Notes: generated from the letters alone by a model not told the origin. Positions 8,214 to 16,700 are shown, counted from the stretch's first letter. The stretch is DNA of 43,932 nucleotides from a virus (IMGVR_UViG_3300048924_000317:1-43932); one strand, 5' to 3'. Made by a program: numbers and translations.

Positions 8214-8423
8214 CTAGTTTGTAATCACGCCGTCTTTGATCCCGAGCAGAACAGCTGCTCGGTGCGCTTCACCCCGACGACCTTTCTTGCGGCCGTTGAG
8301 CAGGTCGCTGACCAAATTTCTGTTCAGCTCATACATGCGGCAGAACTCGGCAATGCTGACGCCTTTGCGGTCAAGAGCCGCGCGGGCTTGCTCGGGTGTA
8401 AGGGGGGCGGGCATAGTGTTCAT
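8214..8423 (-). CDS. BcepMu gp16-like DNA-binding protein (Cox/Cro-like position)
   Basis: 69 residues from the ATG at 8423. The core GVSIAEFCRMYELNRNLVSDLL followed by GRKKGRRGEAHRAAVLLGI matches the small phage-associated BcepMu gp16 family, which carries a helix-turn-helix and a GxRGEAH segment. It is the first gene of the leftward early operon, opposite the repressor, which is where P2 cox or lambda cro sits, so a repressor-antagonist role is likely. Start uncertain: ATGs at 8453 and 8414 are also in frame and none has a clear Shine-Dalgarno. 8423 fits best with a promoter whose -10 lies at 8452-8457. Confidence 0.75.
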   Translation of the reverse strand: MNTMPAPLTPEQARAALDRKGVSIAEFCRMYELNRNLVSDLLNGRKKGRRGEAHRAAVLLGIKDGVITN

Positions 8424-8451
8424 GTGTGTTCGTTCGTGTTGGTGTGGGGTC

Positions 8452-8485
8452 ATTCTTGAATAGAAAAATGTTCAAGTCAATAAAG
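8452..8485. promoter_or_regulatory. Divergent early/repressor promoters with overlapping operator
   Basis: An inverted repeat CTTGAA-N10-TTCAAG spans 8455-8476. Leftward, TTGACT (8480-8475) and AAGAAT (8457-8452) with a 17-bp spacer could drive the early operon. Rightward, TTGAAT (8457-8462) and AATAAA (8480-8485), also with 17 bp, could drive the repressor. A direct repeat AAAAATGT(T/A)CA occurs at 8464-8474 and 8495-8505. The repeat overlaps both promoters as expected for a phage immunity switch. Read from sequence only; promoter scores were not computed. Confidence 0.5.
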
Positions 8486-8498
8486 GTTGATCAAAAAA

Positions 8499-8837
8499 AT
8501 GTACATTTCTGATGGGGTGGGCGATCGCCTAAAGGAAGAGCGCGACCGTTTGGGCCTGAATCAGACCGATTTCGGGACGCTGGGAAGCGTCAGTCGTGGG
8601 ACACAAAAGGCGTACGAACAGGGAACCAATTCGCCTGATTTACGCTACCTGGCAGCTCTTGAGGGGGCAGGGGTGGATGTTCAGTACGTGCTGACAGGCG
8701 TGAAGGCTGTGCTGTCAAAAGATGGGATCGACAGTGCAGAATCTCGAATTCTAGAAAATTACCGCACTCTCTCCGAAGGCGATAAAGCGTCAGTTCAACG
8801 ACTGACCGGCGCCTTGGCAAACTCCACAGCTACTTAA
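8499..8837 (+). CDS. Short XRE-family phage repressor
   Basis: 112 residues from the ATG at 8499; an in-frame TTG at 8487 would add four residues. Residues ~8-60 form an XRE-type helix-turn-helix (GDRLKEERDRLGLNQTDFG, then GSVSRGTQKAYEQG and a LRYLAAL helix). The C-terminal ~45 residues form a helical segment (ESRILENYRTLSEGDKASVQRL) typical of short phage repressors of P2-C-like or Pseudomonas type. There is no S24 peptidase domain, so it cannot be inactivated by RecA-stimulated self-cleavage. Likely the immunity repressor, binding the operator at 8455-8476. A GGCCG/CGGCC hairpin follows at 8854-8877. Confidence 0.85.
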   Translation: MYISDGVGDRLKEERDRLGLNQTDFGTLGSVSRGTQKAYEQGTNSPDLRYLAALEGAGVDVQYVLTGVKAVLSKDGIDSAESRILENYRTLSEGDKASVQRLTGALANSTAT

Positions 8838-9053
8838 ACTTTTATTTTGCTTTAGGCCGGTGGCAATCACTCGGCCTCAGTTCCTATGGACTACACCGAC
8901 TTACTTTCCTGCCCACAGCGTTCGTCGCCTTTTATTGCGTGGCGGGGGTGGTGGCACGCCAAAACATGCTGAGAATCGTTCGTTCGCCGGGTGTTTTCGA
9001 CGGCACTATTGATGGTGTCGGGCGCCCGTTACGTGTTGAAAAGGGAGCAGAAC

Positions 9054-9215
9054 ATGTTGGTGAACAGCGATGCAGAGACCAATCAACCGGCAAGTGGTGA
9101 AGACCAGCGATTGACGCGCGCTGAACAGCGCCTAGTGGAGGTGTTTCGGCAGTTGAGCGAAGAACACCAGAACGACATGCTTCGGTTTATTGATGCGCTC
9201 TTGAACGCTCAGTAG
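9054..9215 (+). CDS. 53-residue protein resembling a repressor C-terminus
   Basis: The ATG at 9054 follows AAAAGGGAGCAG, a good ribosome site; an in-frame ATG at 8991 is less likely. The product has a disordered start (SDAETNQPASGEDQ) and then one long helix EQRLVEVFRQLSEEHQNDML. This helix resembles the C-terminal helix of the neighbouring repressor (ILENYRTLSEGDKASVQRL). It has no DNA-binding domain. It is followed 6 bp later by a strong terminator at 9222. It may be a small phage regulator or a domain remnant; unproven. Confidence 0.6.
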   Translation: MLVNSDAETNQPASGEDQRLTRAEQRLVEVFRQLSEEHQNDMLRFIDALLNAQ

Positions 9216-9221
9216 GAGGAG

Positions 9222-9243
9222 AAGCCCGGTTCGCCGGGCTTTT
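9222..9243 (+). terminator. Intrinsic terminator of the repressor transcript
   Basis: Perfect 8-bp stem AAGCCCGG / CCGGGCTT with loop TTCG (9230-9233), followed by TTA. It closes the rightward repressor unit. Confidence 0.8.
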
Positions 9244-9272
9244 ATGTATTTGAGGTTTTGTTAGTGATCAAG

Positions 9273-10649
9273 TTAATCTTTTTCCGTTGGGGGGTCAGCT
9301 AATGGTGCAGTTTTTTCGTTTGTTGGCTCTACTTTGTTAGGTTGTTTCTGTGGGATAGGTGGTTCTGTGTTTGGCGTGTACTCAAAATCTTTTCCTAAAT
9401 CTTTGGATAAGTGACTTTTAAGAACTTCAACCTTTAGCTTTAACTGCTCTTGATAAATTACCTCGTTTGGGAGGTTGAGGTTTTTTGCGGAGGAGTGTGT
9501 GGCCTCTCGTGTTAAGACAAGAAGCTTGGCCAGCGCAAGCCTATCACCGTGAATAGTAAATATTCTTTGAATGATAGAGGTGGTCAGACGCCAACTATAG
9601 TATACGGCAAGTCCAAAAACGGCCGCGAAAGGGATGCGGAGAATAAAAGCTCCAGCAACTTCGCTTAAGGAACTGTGCTCGCTTGCTAAGATTTTGCTAG
9701 CTCCGGCATATAATTCATATACTGAAAAGAGAATAGTTAGAAGTGGTAGTGTTGCAATTAGTATATATATGAGAGCTTGTGATTTACCCTCTTTTACATA
9801 AGGTCCGTATTCGTCAGAGATCAAATTCTTGTCATTTGTTAATTTGCTTAGATTTTTGTTAAGGTCAGAAATTTCTTCATTAAGTTTTTTTGCGGTTTGT
9901 GTTAGTTGAGTCACATTGTTAGATGCGGCAATAGTTTTTTCTGATGTGATGTTGCTCTCGGTCTTTAGTTTATTTAGCTTTTCTTGTTCTTCGGCGTTTT
10001 TTGTTTTTAATGTGGTCGTTTCTTTGTTTAAGTTGTCAATGAGCTCTTGAGCCGCCGATATTTCATTCTGGATGTCGTCGGAGTGTTCTGAGGATTTTGT
10101 TATTTCTTCATTGAGGTCTGCAAGTTCTTTTTTTGTGGTGTTTTTGAATTCTTCAATTTTTGAGCGAAGGTCTATTATTGAGGTGATGTCTTTGGTGTAT
10201 TCATCTAGCTGACTTAAATCGCATCCGAAAATACTAACTTTGCTTATTAAGGGTTTATCCAGAATGACACTACTAGATATCTCGAACCACTCGCAAAAAC
10301 TGCGTGCGTGGCCAAAGCAAAAATTATCCGAAGTTGAGGGCAGGAAAAGCTTTAGTGAAAAGGCTGGTTTGCCAACAGGTTTTATGGTGACTTTTAAATT
10401 CCGAGAGGTTTTTTCCGGAAGGTTAGTATAAAAATAAATACAGTCGAGAAAAAACAAACCGTCAGGAGTAAAACGCTTTACAGAACTTGTTATTTTAACT
10501 GTTTTGTTGGGCGCTGGTGTTTGTGTAAGTAGCACTTGGCACTGTGCTGTTGTCTTCCAAAAAACATTTTGTATGGTGTTAAGACGCGGTATTTGTTGTT
10601 CAAGAATTGCTAAAGTCGCATCTAGTTCTTCCACTGATTCGATACTCAT
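9273..10649 (-). CDS. AT-rich coiled-coil protein with two membrane helices (moron candidate)
   Basis: 458 residues from the ATG at 10649, which has GGAGCAGTA upstream; an ATG at 10715 is an alternative. Residues ~1-160 look like a beta-rich soluble domain. Residues ~165-305 are a long coiled coil (repeated EEI, LNKE, KLN heptads). Two membrane helices follow near 313-335 (ALIYILIATLPLLTILFSVY) and 350-372 (LRIPFAAVFGLAVYYSW), with a charged, proline-rich tail. Base composition is visibly AT-richer than the flanking phage genes, and it lies against the repressor operon, a common moron slot. No family recognised; a role in superinfection exclusion or host defence is inference. Confidence 0.85.
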   Translation of the reverse strand: MSIESVEELDATLAILEQQIPRLNTIQNVFWKTTAQCQVLLTQTPAPNKTVKITSSVKRFTPDGLFFLDCIYFYTNLPEKTSRNLKVTIKPVGKPAFSLKLFLPSTSDNFCFGHARSFCEWFEISSSVILDKPLISKVSIFGCDLSQLDEYTKDITSIIDLRSKIEEFKNTTKKELADLNEEITKSSEHSDDIQNEISAAQELIDNLNKETTTLKTKNAEEQEKLNKLKTESNITSEKTIAASNNVTQLTQTAKKLNEEISDLNKNLSKLTNDKNLISDEYGPYVKEGKSQALIYILIATLPLLTILFSVYELYAGASKILASEHSSLSEVAGAFILRIPFAAVFGLAVYYSWRLTTSIIQRIFTIHGDRLALAKLLVLTREATHSSAKNLNLPNEVIYQEQLKLKVEVLKSHLSKDLGKDFEYTPNTEPPIPQKQPNKVEPTNEKTAPLADPPTEKD

Positions 10650-10817
10650 TACTGCTCCATCGCTGAATTTTTCAGTGACAATATCAGAATGATGGCTTTT
10701 TGAAATCCCCCACAAAAATTTACTTTGCGATCAATCATCCTGTTCGGTTATGTTTTTCGAGTTACGGATCGATCATGATTTATGGTCAAGCAGAAACGGC
10801 AAAAGGCGAAAGGTATC

Positions 10818-11276
10818 ATGGCGCAACATTTTCTCTGGATTTTGAGTATTTGCCTTGTACCCCTTTCATTATCTACCTCGCTCCACGCGCAACCGTGCGA
10901 TGACATACTGGTGGCCCTTCAGAAGGAACGCCACCTATCCAACGTCCAGCAAACCCAAGGCAAACAAACCATTGAGTACCGCGACGGCCCGAACATCGTG
11001 CTGTCCCTCAGTTGCGCGGTGGGCGCTCCCAACATTGCTGTCACGTGGGATGGCCCAGCCCCGGATCAGGCTTTCTATGAACTGGTTGGCCGTACCGGCA
11101 GCCTGGTATCAAGACGCACCGCAGCCGACGTTGTGAAGGCCTCCAAGCAATGCCGGCAACAGGCACTGAAAGACGAAAGTGAGATTGCCACTGTTGAGCA
11201 AAAAGGCCTGGCCATCGAATGCCAAGCATTTGCCCGCGACGGTGGTGGCACGACCATTACTGTGTTTGCTGAGTAA
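10818..11276 (+). CDS. Secreted/periplasmic hypothetical protein
   Basis: 152 residues from the ATG at 10818 (AAAGG upstream; an ATG at 10782 is also in frame). A clear signal peptide, MAQHFLWILSICLVPLSLS, ends with a likely cleavage after SLHA. The mature part begins QPCDDILVALQKE and carries four cysteines (PCDD, LSCAV, KQCRQ, IECQA), suggesting two disulfides. It resembles an exported small beta protein; no family recognised. It is isolated between the coiled-coil moron and the D gene on the opposite strand, so it probably has its own promoter and could be a lysogenic-conversion gene. Confidence 0.75.
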   Translation: MAQHFLWILSICLVPLSLSTSLHAQPCDDILVALQKERHLSNVQQTQGKQTIEYRDGPNIVLSLSCAVGAPNIAVTWDGPAPDQAFYELVGRTGSLVSRRTAADVVKASKQCRQQALKDESEIATVEQKGLAIECQAFARDGGGTTITVFAE

Positions 11277-11311
11277 CCTTCCTACATCTGGGGCCCACCG
11301 CCAGCAGTGCC

Positions 11312-12586
11312 TTACGCTTCGGCTTTCGCCGACTGTAACCGCTTCCACTCTCGATCCACTGCGCGCTTTGCCGTGTTCTTGTTGGCGTACAGCCAAAGCA
11401 GGCGCTGAGGCTTCGCCTGGTCACCGGCGGTCATGGTTTTCTCTTTCCCGGTGTTGTCATCGCGGTAGTAAGCGATGACGCCGGTGTAATTCAGTTTGTT
11501 CTCTTCTGCCAAGTCATCGACGCTGTCTTCCGGTAACTTGCTTTCCAGCTCGAGGCTCATGGTGTAGCCGTTATCCGGGCTCAGGTTGTGCTGAACGTTG
11601 CCCCCGTACCAGATGATCTCGTCGATTTCTTCTTTCACGCCTTGGAGCGTGTATGTCAGCTCGGGGATCAGATCCGGACGGCCCATTGCTAGGTTGTAGC
11701 TGAGGGTAGCGCTGCCGCGTTGTAGGCGCCGGAACTCAGCACGGGCGGCGCGCAAGGCCGACTGCTGGTCGCTGTACGTGTGGCGAAGGTCTTTGAGGTT
11801 GTCCCCGCCGCCGGCAATGGCTTCCTGTTTCTTGGCGCTGTTCACGTCGTAGTAATAGGCACGTACGCCGTCGTAGCTGTCGCGGTCGGCTTGCAGGTAT
11901 CGATGCTGGTCACCGTCCTCGCGGGTGAGGACGATGTGGGGCAGGTCCATGCCGCTGGCGGTCTTGCCGCCGCCCGCTGGCATGCACAGCAGGCAGCCGG
12001 CTTTGACGCTGGCCACCGCGTCGAATTCTTCGCCCAGGCGGCTGATCAGGTTGGCGTCGGACTCGTTGGCCTGGTCGAGCTGCAGGATGGGCAAACCATC
12101 AAGCGCACCGGCGATGGTGGCGGTGAGGCTGTTGCCGATGGCGATATCGCCCAGCACGTCGCCGAGGGTGGTGTTGCTCCAGCTGCGTTCGCGTTTGGTT
12201 TTGAGACCCTTGCGCAGGTCTGCCGATCGAGCGCGGATGCTGAGCACGTCCGGCGCGCCGCTGTGTTCGGTTTCGTCGACGGTGTAGGTACCTTTGTCCA
12301 CCAGGCCGGTATCACTCCAGCCCAGCCACAACCGCAGCACCGCGCCCTTGGGCGGGATGGTCAGCAGGCCGTCGTGGTCGCTGAGGGTGATGCTGAGCTG
12401 GTCGGCCTCTACGCCGCGGTTGTCGGTCAGCTCCAGGCTCATCAGCCGCGGGCTGATCAACTGGGCGATGTCCAGGCCGTCGACGGTGAGCCGGAACGCC
12501 GGCACCGGGTAGGCCGCGTCGCGGACGTAACGTTCGGCGGTGTTGCGCAGGTAGCCGGTGACCTTCGATATGACGGAGTCGATCAC
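11312..12586 (-). CDS. D: P2 gpD-like late tail protein (baseplate hub)
   Basis: 424 residues of the phage late control D family, related to T4 gp27 and VgrG. Recognisable are the N-terminal SLELTDNRGVEADQLSITLSD and the central SADLRKGLKTKRERSW, then ISRLGEEFDAVASVKAGCLL and QRGSATLSYNLAMGRPDLIP. The protein forms the central hub linking tail tube and spike. A P-loop-like GGGKTASG near residue 212 is a usual feature of this family and not a nucleotide-binding site. Its ATG overlaps the stop of U (ATGA). Last gene of the F-to-D late operon. Confidence 0.92.
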   Translation of the reverse strand: MIDSVISKVTGYLRNTAERYVRDAAYPVPAFRLTVDGLDIAQLISPRLMSLELTDNRGVEADQLSITLSDHDGLLTIPPKGAVLRLWLGWSDTGLVDKGTYTVDETEHSGAPDVLSIRARSADLRKGLKTKRERSWSNTTLGDVLGDIAIGNSLTATIAGALDGLPILQLDQANESDANLISRLGEEFDAVASVKAGCLLCMPAGGGKTASGMDLPHIVLTREDGDQHRYLQADRDSYDGVRAYYYDVNSAKKQEAIAGGGDNLKDLRHTYSDQQSALRAARAEFRRLQRGSATLSYNLAMGRPDLIPELTYTLQGVKEEIDEIIWYGGNVQHNLSPDNGYTMSLELESKLPEDSVDDLAEENKLNYTGVIAYYRDDNTGKEKTMTAGDQAKPQRLLWLYANKNTAKRAVDREWKRLQSAKAEA

Positions 12587-13023
12587 AGCAGGCCTCGCAG
12601 GATGTTGACGCCGATGCTGGTACCGGCGCCGAGCAAGTCGATGCGGTCGTCGTCGGTACGCTTCAGGCTGATGGTGAATTCAATACGCCGTGGGGTGCCG
12701 TCGCTGAAGAAAATGGTCTTGGTCTCGCTCAGGCTTTCGATTACCCAAAGCCCGTAGATCCGCCCGGTGCCCTCGACCATGGGCCAGGCCTTGCCGGTGT
12801 TAGCCATCAGGCGGATGGCGTCCAGGCTGAGCGCGCTGCCGGCCAGCTCGGGGAAGATGATGCCGGGTAGGGTGATGGCGTCATCACCACGTCCCACGAA
12901 CTGCCGTGCGGGAGCGGCGCCGATCCGGTTGTTTGTGGCGTGTCGCCAATCGGTCTGGCGCTGCAGTTCCTGGTAGGCGGCGGTTCTGAGGCTGAACACG
13001 AACATGCCGAGGGCCATCATCAT
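12583..13023 (-). CDS. U: P2 gpU-like tail completion protein
   Basis: 146 residues starting MMMALGMFVFSLRTAAYQELQRQTDWRH, the characteristic start of P2 gpU proteins. Later TDDDRIDLLGAG also fits the family. It is needed to finish the tail at the tape-measure end. Three consecutive ATGs (13023, 13020, 13017) make the exact start uncertain by two residues. It lies 5 bp after T and overlaps D by ATGA, matching P2 order. Confidence 0.92.
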   Translation of the reverse strand: MMMALGMFVFSLRTAAYQELQRQTDWRHATNNRIGAAPARQFVGRGDDAITLPGIIFPELAGSALSLDAIRLMANTGKAWPMVEGTGRIYGLWVIESLSETKTIFFSDGTPRRIEFTISLKRTDDDRIDLLGAGTSIGVNILRGLL

Positions 13024-13028
13024 GGTGG

Positions 13029-15650
13029 TTATTCCAGGTCAGAGAGTTTGCTGCGCTGGCGCGCTTTCTTTTCGTTTTCGATGCGGGCGAGGATGGCGCG
13101 CAGGCTCTTTTCCAGGCTTTGCAGGTCGGTACCAGGCCCTGCAGCGACGTCGATTTGGTACACGTCGTGGCTGTCGTAAACGACTGTAGGCGCCGCGCTA
13201 CTGATCGGCGGCTTGGTGTCGACGGCAAACGCCGGCATGGCAGTAGCGCCCAGGGCAAGCGTGCCGGCGGCCGTCATCTGCTTGGTCATGCTGGCCAGGG
13301 CGTCCAGCGGGCCTTTCTGCCCAACTTCCAGCCCCTGGGTCAGGCCCGCCATGGTGAACCCGCCCAGCTCGGCGAATACACGCGATGGGCTGTGGATACC
13401 GAGCTTTTCCTTGAACCATCCAATGCTGGAGTCGCCGATCGAGCTGATTGCCGTTTTGACGCTGCCCAGGCCTGCCATCAGCCCGTTGACCAGGCCGTTG
13501 ACGATCATGTTGCCGAACTCAGTAAAACGGTTGGGCAGATCCACGCCCAGGTAACTCAACACGGCGGCGAAGGCCTGGTAAATGAGCCCGATGGGGCTGA
13601 AGTTGGCCAGGGTGTTGATGATGCTGATGATCCCGCCATCGAACCCAGTTTTGATCTCTGTCCAGGCGTTGGCGAAGTAGCTCTTCACCGCGTCCCAGTT
13701 CTTGTAGATCAGGTAGGCACCACCCGCCAATGCCGCAACAACGGCGGCAATGACCAGGACAATCGGGTTGGCCGATAGGCCCCACAATGCGATGCCGACG
13801 GTTCGCAGTGCGGTCACAAGCGGGCCGATCAGAATGCCGCCCAGCGTTCGCAGCACCGTGCCGAACACCTTGAAAATACCGATGATGCCGGGCAGGCGCA
13901 GGCCGAATATAGCCAGGCCGAACCGCAGGAACAGGAACGGTCCCAGGATGCCGGCGAGTGTTAAGGCGAGCCCGCCGAAAGCAGCTGACAATACCACTAC
14001 ACTGGCTACGATCTTCAATAGGGTCGCGGTCAACGCGGGGTTGGCTTTGATCCATCCATTCACCTTATCCAGCACGCCGCCGATGGCGTCCATGACGTCG
14101 ACCATCGTGGCCCGAACCGATTCACCCGCGCCGCTTTTGGTGTTGAACAACTTGTTTTGCAGCACCTGCCAGCGACCTTCGATCGCGTCGGCGCGGATAT
14201 CCATCTCGCGTTGCATGGAGCCATTGGCGGCTGCGTCATTGACCAGGTCGAGCTGGCGTTTAAGCTCGTCCAGGTTATTCACCAACTTGCCCGCGTCCTT
14301 GCCGAACTCCTTGCCAAAAATCCGCGTCGACACCTCTGTCTGTTGCTCAGGCGACAGTTTTTTGATGCGGTTGAGGACGCCCATCAGCGTGCCCATGGCG
14401 TCCTTGCTCATGCCGCTTTGAACGGCTTTTGAGTCCAGGCCAACCATAGCCATGCCTTCCTGAAACTTTTTGCTCTGCATGGTGGCGATGGACAGTTCGC
14501 GAACCATGGCCCTGGAAGCGCTCGCGGCAACTTCAGGTGCAGAACCGAGGGACAGAAAGGTACTGCCTAGCGCCGCCGCTTTGCGGTAGTCGAGCTTGTC
14601 GGCCACATCGCTCATGCGAGTCAGGGTTTCAATGATGTCGCCGCCTTTGGAGCGGGTGTTGTCGTCCAGGTAGTTGAGCGCGTCACCCAGTGCGGAGATG
14701 TTCTTGATCGGCACCTTGTACAGGCCGGCTATCCGGCCCATGTCCTCGCCGACCTGCTCAGCCGGCAGGTCGAAGGCCACGGCAGCGGTGGCCGATACCT
14801 TCGCCATGGTCAGCAGGTTTTCCTTGCCCTGGATACCGGCCCGGGCCTGGGCTTCAACCAGGGCGGCAAACTCGGTGGTGGCGATGGGCATTTCGTTACT
14901 GGCCGCTTTGATCGCGTCAGCAAATTCGTAGTAGGTCGCGGTGAGCTTGCCGTTGTTGTCCCGTGCGCCGTCGACCTGCTTGGCGACACCCATCATGGCG
15001 CTTTCGAAGTCGACGTAATCCTTGACCACCCCGATGACCGGGCGGCTGGCCGCGTACGCCACGCCCAGGCTGGAGCCACCGGCCACCGCCGCGTTGCCCG
15101 CAAACTGTTTGCCTTTGTCATAGGCGCCACGGGTTTCCGCCATGCGCTTGTGGCGGGTGCTCAGGGCATTGAGGCGTTTGGTTTGTTCGCTGATACTGGT
15201 GTTGGCGGCGCTCATCTGCTCGCGCAGCTGGCGTTCGTGGGTACCCAGGTTCTTGGTGCTGATGCCGGCGTCGTAGAGTTTTGAACGCAGGCCCTGCAAC
15301 TGCACGCTCTGTTGCTGGTGCTGCTGCTTGAGCTTTGTGGCTTCGCGCACGGCCGCCTGAAACTCCCGCGTCATGGCCCTGGTAGGCGCGCCGGTTGCGG
15401 CGAATTGCTGGCTGAGGGCTTTGACCTTTTCGCGGGCGGCGGTGAGGGCGACACTGGTCAGTTCAGAGGCGGCTCGCTGGGTCCGCCAAGCGCTGACGTC
15501 TTTTTGCTGGGTGTTGAGTTCCTTCAGGCGGTCGCGGGCAGCCTTGAGCGCGCGGGCGGTCTCCATGCTGCCGTTGTTGATTTGCTTCAACGGGCGGGTG
15601 GCTTTGTCGATGGCGTCCAGCACCACCTGTAGCCGCAGATCATTTGCCAT
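13029..15650 (-). CDS. T: P2 gpT-like tape measure protein
   Basis: 873 residues from the ATG at 15650 (MANDLRLQVVLDAIDKATRP), with GGAG upstream; an ATG at 15674 is less likely. The N-terminal ~200 residues form a coiled coil. The central part has the TIGR01760-type tape measure pattern (FAALVEAQARAGIQG, TLTRMSDVADKLDYR), two hydrophobic helical segments follow (ATLLKIVASVVVLSAAF and ANPIVLVIAAVVAALAGGAYL), and the C-terminus has GIHSPSRVFAELGG. It sets tail length. Its start lies inside the E' reading frame (overlap 15640-15650). Confidence 0.94.
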   Translation of the reverse strand: MANDLRLQVVLDAIDKATRPLKQINNGSMETARALKAARDRLKELNTQQKDVSAWRTQRAASELTSVALTAAREKVKALSQQFAATGAPTRAMTREFQAAVREATKLKQQHQQQSVQLQGLRSKLYDAGISTKNLGTHERQLREQMSAANTSISEQTKRLNALSTRHKRMAETRGAYDKGKQFAGNAAVAGGSSLGVAYAASRPVIGVVKDYVDFESAMMGVAKQVDGARDNNGKLTATYYEFADAIKAASNEMPIATTEFAALVEAQARAGIQGKENLLTMAKVSATAAVAFDLPAEQVGEDMGRIAGLYKVPIKNISALGDALNYLDDNTRSKGGDIIETLTRMSDVADKLDYRKAAALGSTFLSLGSAPEVAASASRAMVRELSIATMQSKKFQEGMAMVGLDSKAVQSGMSKDAMGTLMGVLNRIKKLSPEQQTEVSTRIFGKEFGKDAGKLVNNLDELKRQLDLVNDAAANGSMQREMDIRADAIEGRWQVLQNKLFNTKSGAGESVRATMVDVMDAIGGVLDKVNGWIKANPALTATLLKIVASVVVLSAAFGGLALTLAGILGPFLFLRFGLAIFGLRLPGIIGIFKVFGTVLRTLGGILIGPLVTALRTVGIALWGLSANPIVLVIAAVVAALAGGAYLIYKNWDAVKSYFANAWTEIKTGFDGGIISIINTLANFSPIGLIYQAFAAVLSYLGVDLPNRFTEFGNMIVNGLVNGLMAGLGSVKTAISSIGDSSIGWFKEKLGIHSPSRVFAELGGFTMAGLTQGLEVGQKGPLDALASMTKQMTAAGTLALGATAMPAFAVDTKPPISSAAPTVVYDSHDVYQIDVAAGPGTDLQSLEKSLRAILARIENEKKARQRSKLSDLE

Positions 15651-15759
15651 CGGTGGAACTCCGCACCCTGGCACGCTCGCGCCAGTCCATCAGTTCTTGC
15701 AGGCCCAACTGATCCATGTCAGCCGGCGCCCAGTGAAAAACCACAGCCAAGTCGGCCAT
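15640..15759 (-). CDS. E': gpE' extension frame (made by -1 frameshift from E)
   Basis: 39 codons from an ATG at 15759: MADLAVVFHWAP then ADMDQLGLQELMDWRERAR, the typical GpE' pattern of P2-like phages (aliphatic start, FHW, MDWRERA). In P2 this frame is expressed only as an E+E' fusion by -1 frameshifting. Here the -1 frame is open without a stop from the TTTTTTG site at 15816-15810 through this segment, giving a fusion of about 154 residues (98 + 17 + 39). E+E' acts as a tail assembly chaperone with the tape measure. Confidence 0.82.
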   Translation of the reverse strand: MADLAVVFHWAPADMDQLGLQELMDWRERARVRSSTDGK

Positions 15760-15767
15760 GGCTTCCT

Positions 15768-16103
15768 CTACGCAACGAGGGATGCATCCGTCTTCGCCGA
15801 TTTCTGTAGCAAAAAATTGGTGATCTTCAGGCTCACCGCGACCAGATCGGCCGGGTCCATCGACGTGACTTCGATCGCCGTGAGCGAAGGGCTGCTGATA
15901 CGCGGTACCACCTTGATCAAGCTGTTGACGTCCATCTGCAGCAGCTCTGCCAGGCTCACGCCGCGCAGCTCGCCCGAGTTGGGTTTGCGCAGGGTGATGC
16001 TGTCGATGCTGGTGGTGCCACGGCGGATCGGCGTGTCGAGGGTGACGGTGTTGTCATCGGCCAGTGGCTGAACGTCGGGTTGTTCGGTAGCTGCGGTTTT
16101 CAT
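15768..16103 (-). CDS. E: P2 gpE-like tail assembly chaperone
   Basis: 111 residues starting MKTAATEQPDVQPLADD with AGGAG upstream. The core DTPIRRGTTSIDSITLRKPNSGELRG is typical of gpE (tail assembly protein E). Near its end, codons AAT TTT TTG form the slippery T6G used by P2 for -1 frameshifting into E'; the zero frame ends 13 codons later at TAG. It lies between FII and T as in P2. Confidence 0.9.
   Translation of the reverse strand: MKTAATEQPDVQPLADDNTVTLDTPIRRGTTSIDSITLRKPNSGELRGVSLAELLQMDVNSLIKVVPRISSPSLTAIEVTSMDPADLVAVSLKITNFLLQKSAKTDASLVA
15810..15816 (-). promoter_or_regulatory. Programmed -1 frameshift site TTTTTTG
   Basis: Minus-strand TTTTTTG, read as T TTT TTG in the E frame at codons 97-98. 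After a -1 slip the next codons GCT ACA GAA ATC and onward stay open into E'. The same heptamer is the known slip site of P2 E/E'. Confidence 0.8.
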
Positions 16104-16150
16104 GGGTAAAGCTCCTGATGATGAGTGGGGTTAGCGATCGATGCCGGCGA

Positions 16151-16666
16151 TCAAAGGCCGATGGCGTTGCGGTGTTTCTCCAGCATGTCGACGCCGCCGA
16201 CCTTCTCAATGAAGTTCAGCAGGTCGATTTCGATGATGTCTTCGTTGTCGACAGTCAGCTTGTAGTAGCTGCAGGTGGTGGTGATGGAGTGCTCGGTGTC
16301 TTCACCCGGCTGAGCGTCGCCCATCTCGATGGTTTCGTGACGGCCGCGTACGGTGATCTCCACCGCGCTGACTTCACCGGTGTCGTCTTGTTCGAACGAA
16401 CCAGCGAAGCGCAACGCAACGCCGGACGCATTGACCGCGCCAAACTGCTTGAGCACGACCAGGTCGAGCCCGCCGAGCTTCCACTCCAGCTGGATGCCGT
16501 CGTCGGAGAAGCCCAGGTCTGCCTTGACCGGACCGCTCATGCCGCCGCCCCGATACGCTTCCATTTTGCGGCCCAGGGAGGGCAGGGTGACGGTCTTCAC
16601 TTTGCCGGTGTAGCTACCGCCGTCGTTGAACAGGTTGAGGTGTTTCAGTTTGTGGGGCAGGGCCAT
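16151..16666 (-). CDS. FII: P2 gpFII-like major tail tube protein
   Basis: 171 residues beginning MALPHKLKHLNLFNDGGSYTGKV, the hallmark of P2 FII tube proteins. VNEDIIEIDLLNF-like sequence at the C-terminal side (DNEDIIEIDLLNFIEKVGG) also fits. It polymerises into the inner tube of the contractile tail. GGAG upstream of the ATG. A GC-rich hairpin (16701-16716) lies between FI and FII. Confidence 0.94.
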   Translation of the reverse strand: MALPHKLKHLNLFNDGGSYTGKVKTVTLPSLGRKMEAYRGGGMSGPVKADLGFSDDGIQLEWKLGGLDLVVLKQFGAVNASGVALRFAGSFEQDDTGEVSAVEITVRGRHETIEMGDAQPGEDTEHSITTTCSYYKLTVDNEDIIEIDLLNFIEKVGGVDMLEKHRNAIGL

Positions 16667-16700
16667 GGCGGTGTTCTCCGGGGTTATGGCACAGGGTTGA

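Noticed and set aside
11900-12000. P-loop-like GGGKTASG in the D protein
   Set aside because: It lies in a conserved loop of gpD-type proteins, and no Walker B or ATPase fold surrounds it.
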